NCBI GenBank assembly: GCA_937895695.1
Contig: CALBLM010000339.1
Location: forward strand, 1-6,092
Length of the DNA stretch: 6,092 nt
Direction: 5' to 3'
Source of the DNA: an uncultured Megasphaera sp.
GTDB lineage: Bacteria; Bacillota; Negativicutes; Veillonellales; Megasphaeraceae
The notes under the pieces are model-generated. The model did not search any database. It saw only the letters and a list, made by a program, of their open reading frames with translations, and had not been told where the DNA came from. Of the stretch, positions 5,908-6,092 are shown in pieces; position 1 is the first letter of the stretch; each line of letters starts with the position of its first letter. A program made the position numbers and the translations under genes.

Positions 5908-5993
5908 TGGTGCGGTCGATGGGACTTGAACCCATATGAACTTTCGTTCACTACCCCCTCAAAGTAGCGCGTCTGCCATTCCGCCACGACCGC
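5908..5993 (-). tRNA. tRNA-Leu, anticodon GAG (reads CUC/CUU)
   Basis: The 86-nt minus-strand gene has acceptor stem GCGGTCG/CGACCGC, discriminator A, encoded CCA (5908-5910), anticodon stem CTACT/GGTAG (last pair T-G) with loop TTGAGGG giving anticodon GAG, a long variable arm (TGAACGAAAGTTCA hairpin) and T-loop TTCAAGT. It lies 12 nt after tRNA-Phe and is probably co-transcribed with it. Confidence 0.96.
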
Positions 5994-6005
5994 ATATATG
6001 ATTGT

Positions 6006-6081
6006 TGGTGCTCAGGGACGGAATTGAACCGCCGACACGGGGATTTTCAGTCCCCTGCTCTACCGACTGAGCTACCTGAGC
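6006..6081 (-). tRNA. tRNA-Phe, anticodon GAA
   Basis: The 76-nt minus-strand gene has acceptor stem GCTCAGG/CCTGAGC, discriminator A, encoded CCA (6006-6008), D-arm AGCTCAGTCGGTAGAGC, anticodon stem GGGGA/TCCCC with loop CTGAAAA giving anticodon GAA, and T-loop TTCAATT on a GGCGG/CCGTC stem. The promoter of this transcript lies beyond the right edge. Confidence 0.97.
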
Positions 6082-6086
6082 AAATA

Positions 6087-6092
6087 TGGCGG
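6087..6092 (-). other. Possible 3' end of another tRNA gene cut by the right edge
   Basis: The last six bases read CCGCCA on the minus strand, as expected for an acceptor end plus discriminator G and encoded CCA. They lie 5 nt before tRNA-Phe, a normal spacing within a tRNA cluster. Six bases cannot prove a tRNA. Confidence 0.3.

Overview
The window is about 40% GC by eye, compactly organised, and everything supportable in it lies on the minus strand. Strong AGGAGG-type ribosome binding sites, sigma-A-like promoters (one TTGACG/TATAAT), U-tailed hairpin terminators, tRNAs with encoded CCA ends and a two-gene TatA/TatC system all suggest a low-GC Bacillota. My impression is a Negativicutes-like anaerobe such as a Megasphaera or Dialister relative, but the sequence alone does not prove this and no search was run.

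Read in the direction of transcription, from high to low coordinates, the right end is a tRNA block: tRNA-Phe(GAA) and tRNA-Leu(GAG) lie 12 nt apart and end at a terminator, and tRNA-Leu(CAA) follows with its own near-consensus promoter and a perfect 14-bp terminator hairpin. Six bases at the right edge could be the 3' end of another tRNA. Next is a single nitroreductase-family flavoprotein gene with its own extended -10 promoter and a terminator-like hairpin. tatA and tatC follow as an overlapping pair encoding a minimal twin-arginine translocase, closed by a clear terminator.

The left two thirds is one operon: an ABC ATPase (GTG start), a fused two-domain permease, a substrate-binding lipoprotein, and the first 85 codons of phnW, 2-aminoethylphosphonate:pyruvate transaminase, which runs off the left edge. 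Gaps of 11, 31 and 23 nt support one transcript. The likely role is capture of 2-aminoethylphosphonate (2-AEP) by the lipoprotein, ATP-driven import through the fused permease, and transamination by PhnW to phosphonoacetaldehyde plus alanine. A hydrolase such as PhnX would then release phosphate, but no such gene is in view. The substrate is inferred from family resemblance plus the phnW neighbour.

I found no mobile element, CRISPR array or clearly new system. The points most worth following are an 18-bp-period direct repeat in front of the 2-AEP operon, the GTG start of the ATPase with a competing out-of-frame ATG, and the hairpin just ahead of tatA that leaves no room for a promoter after it.
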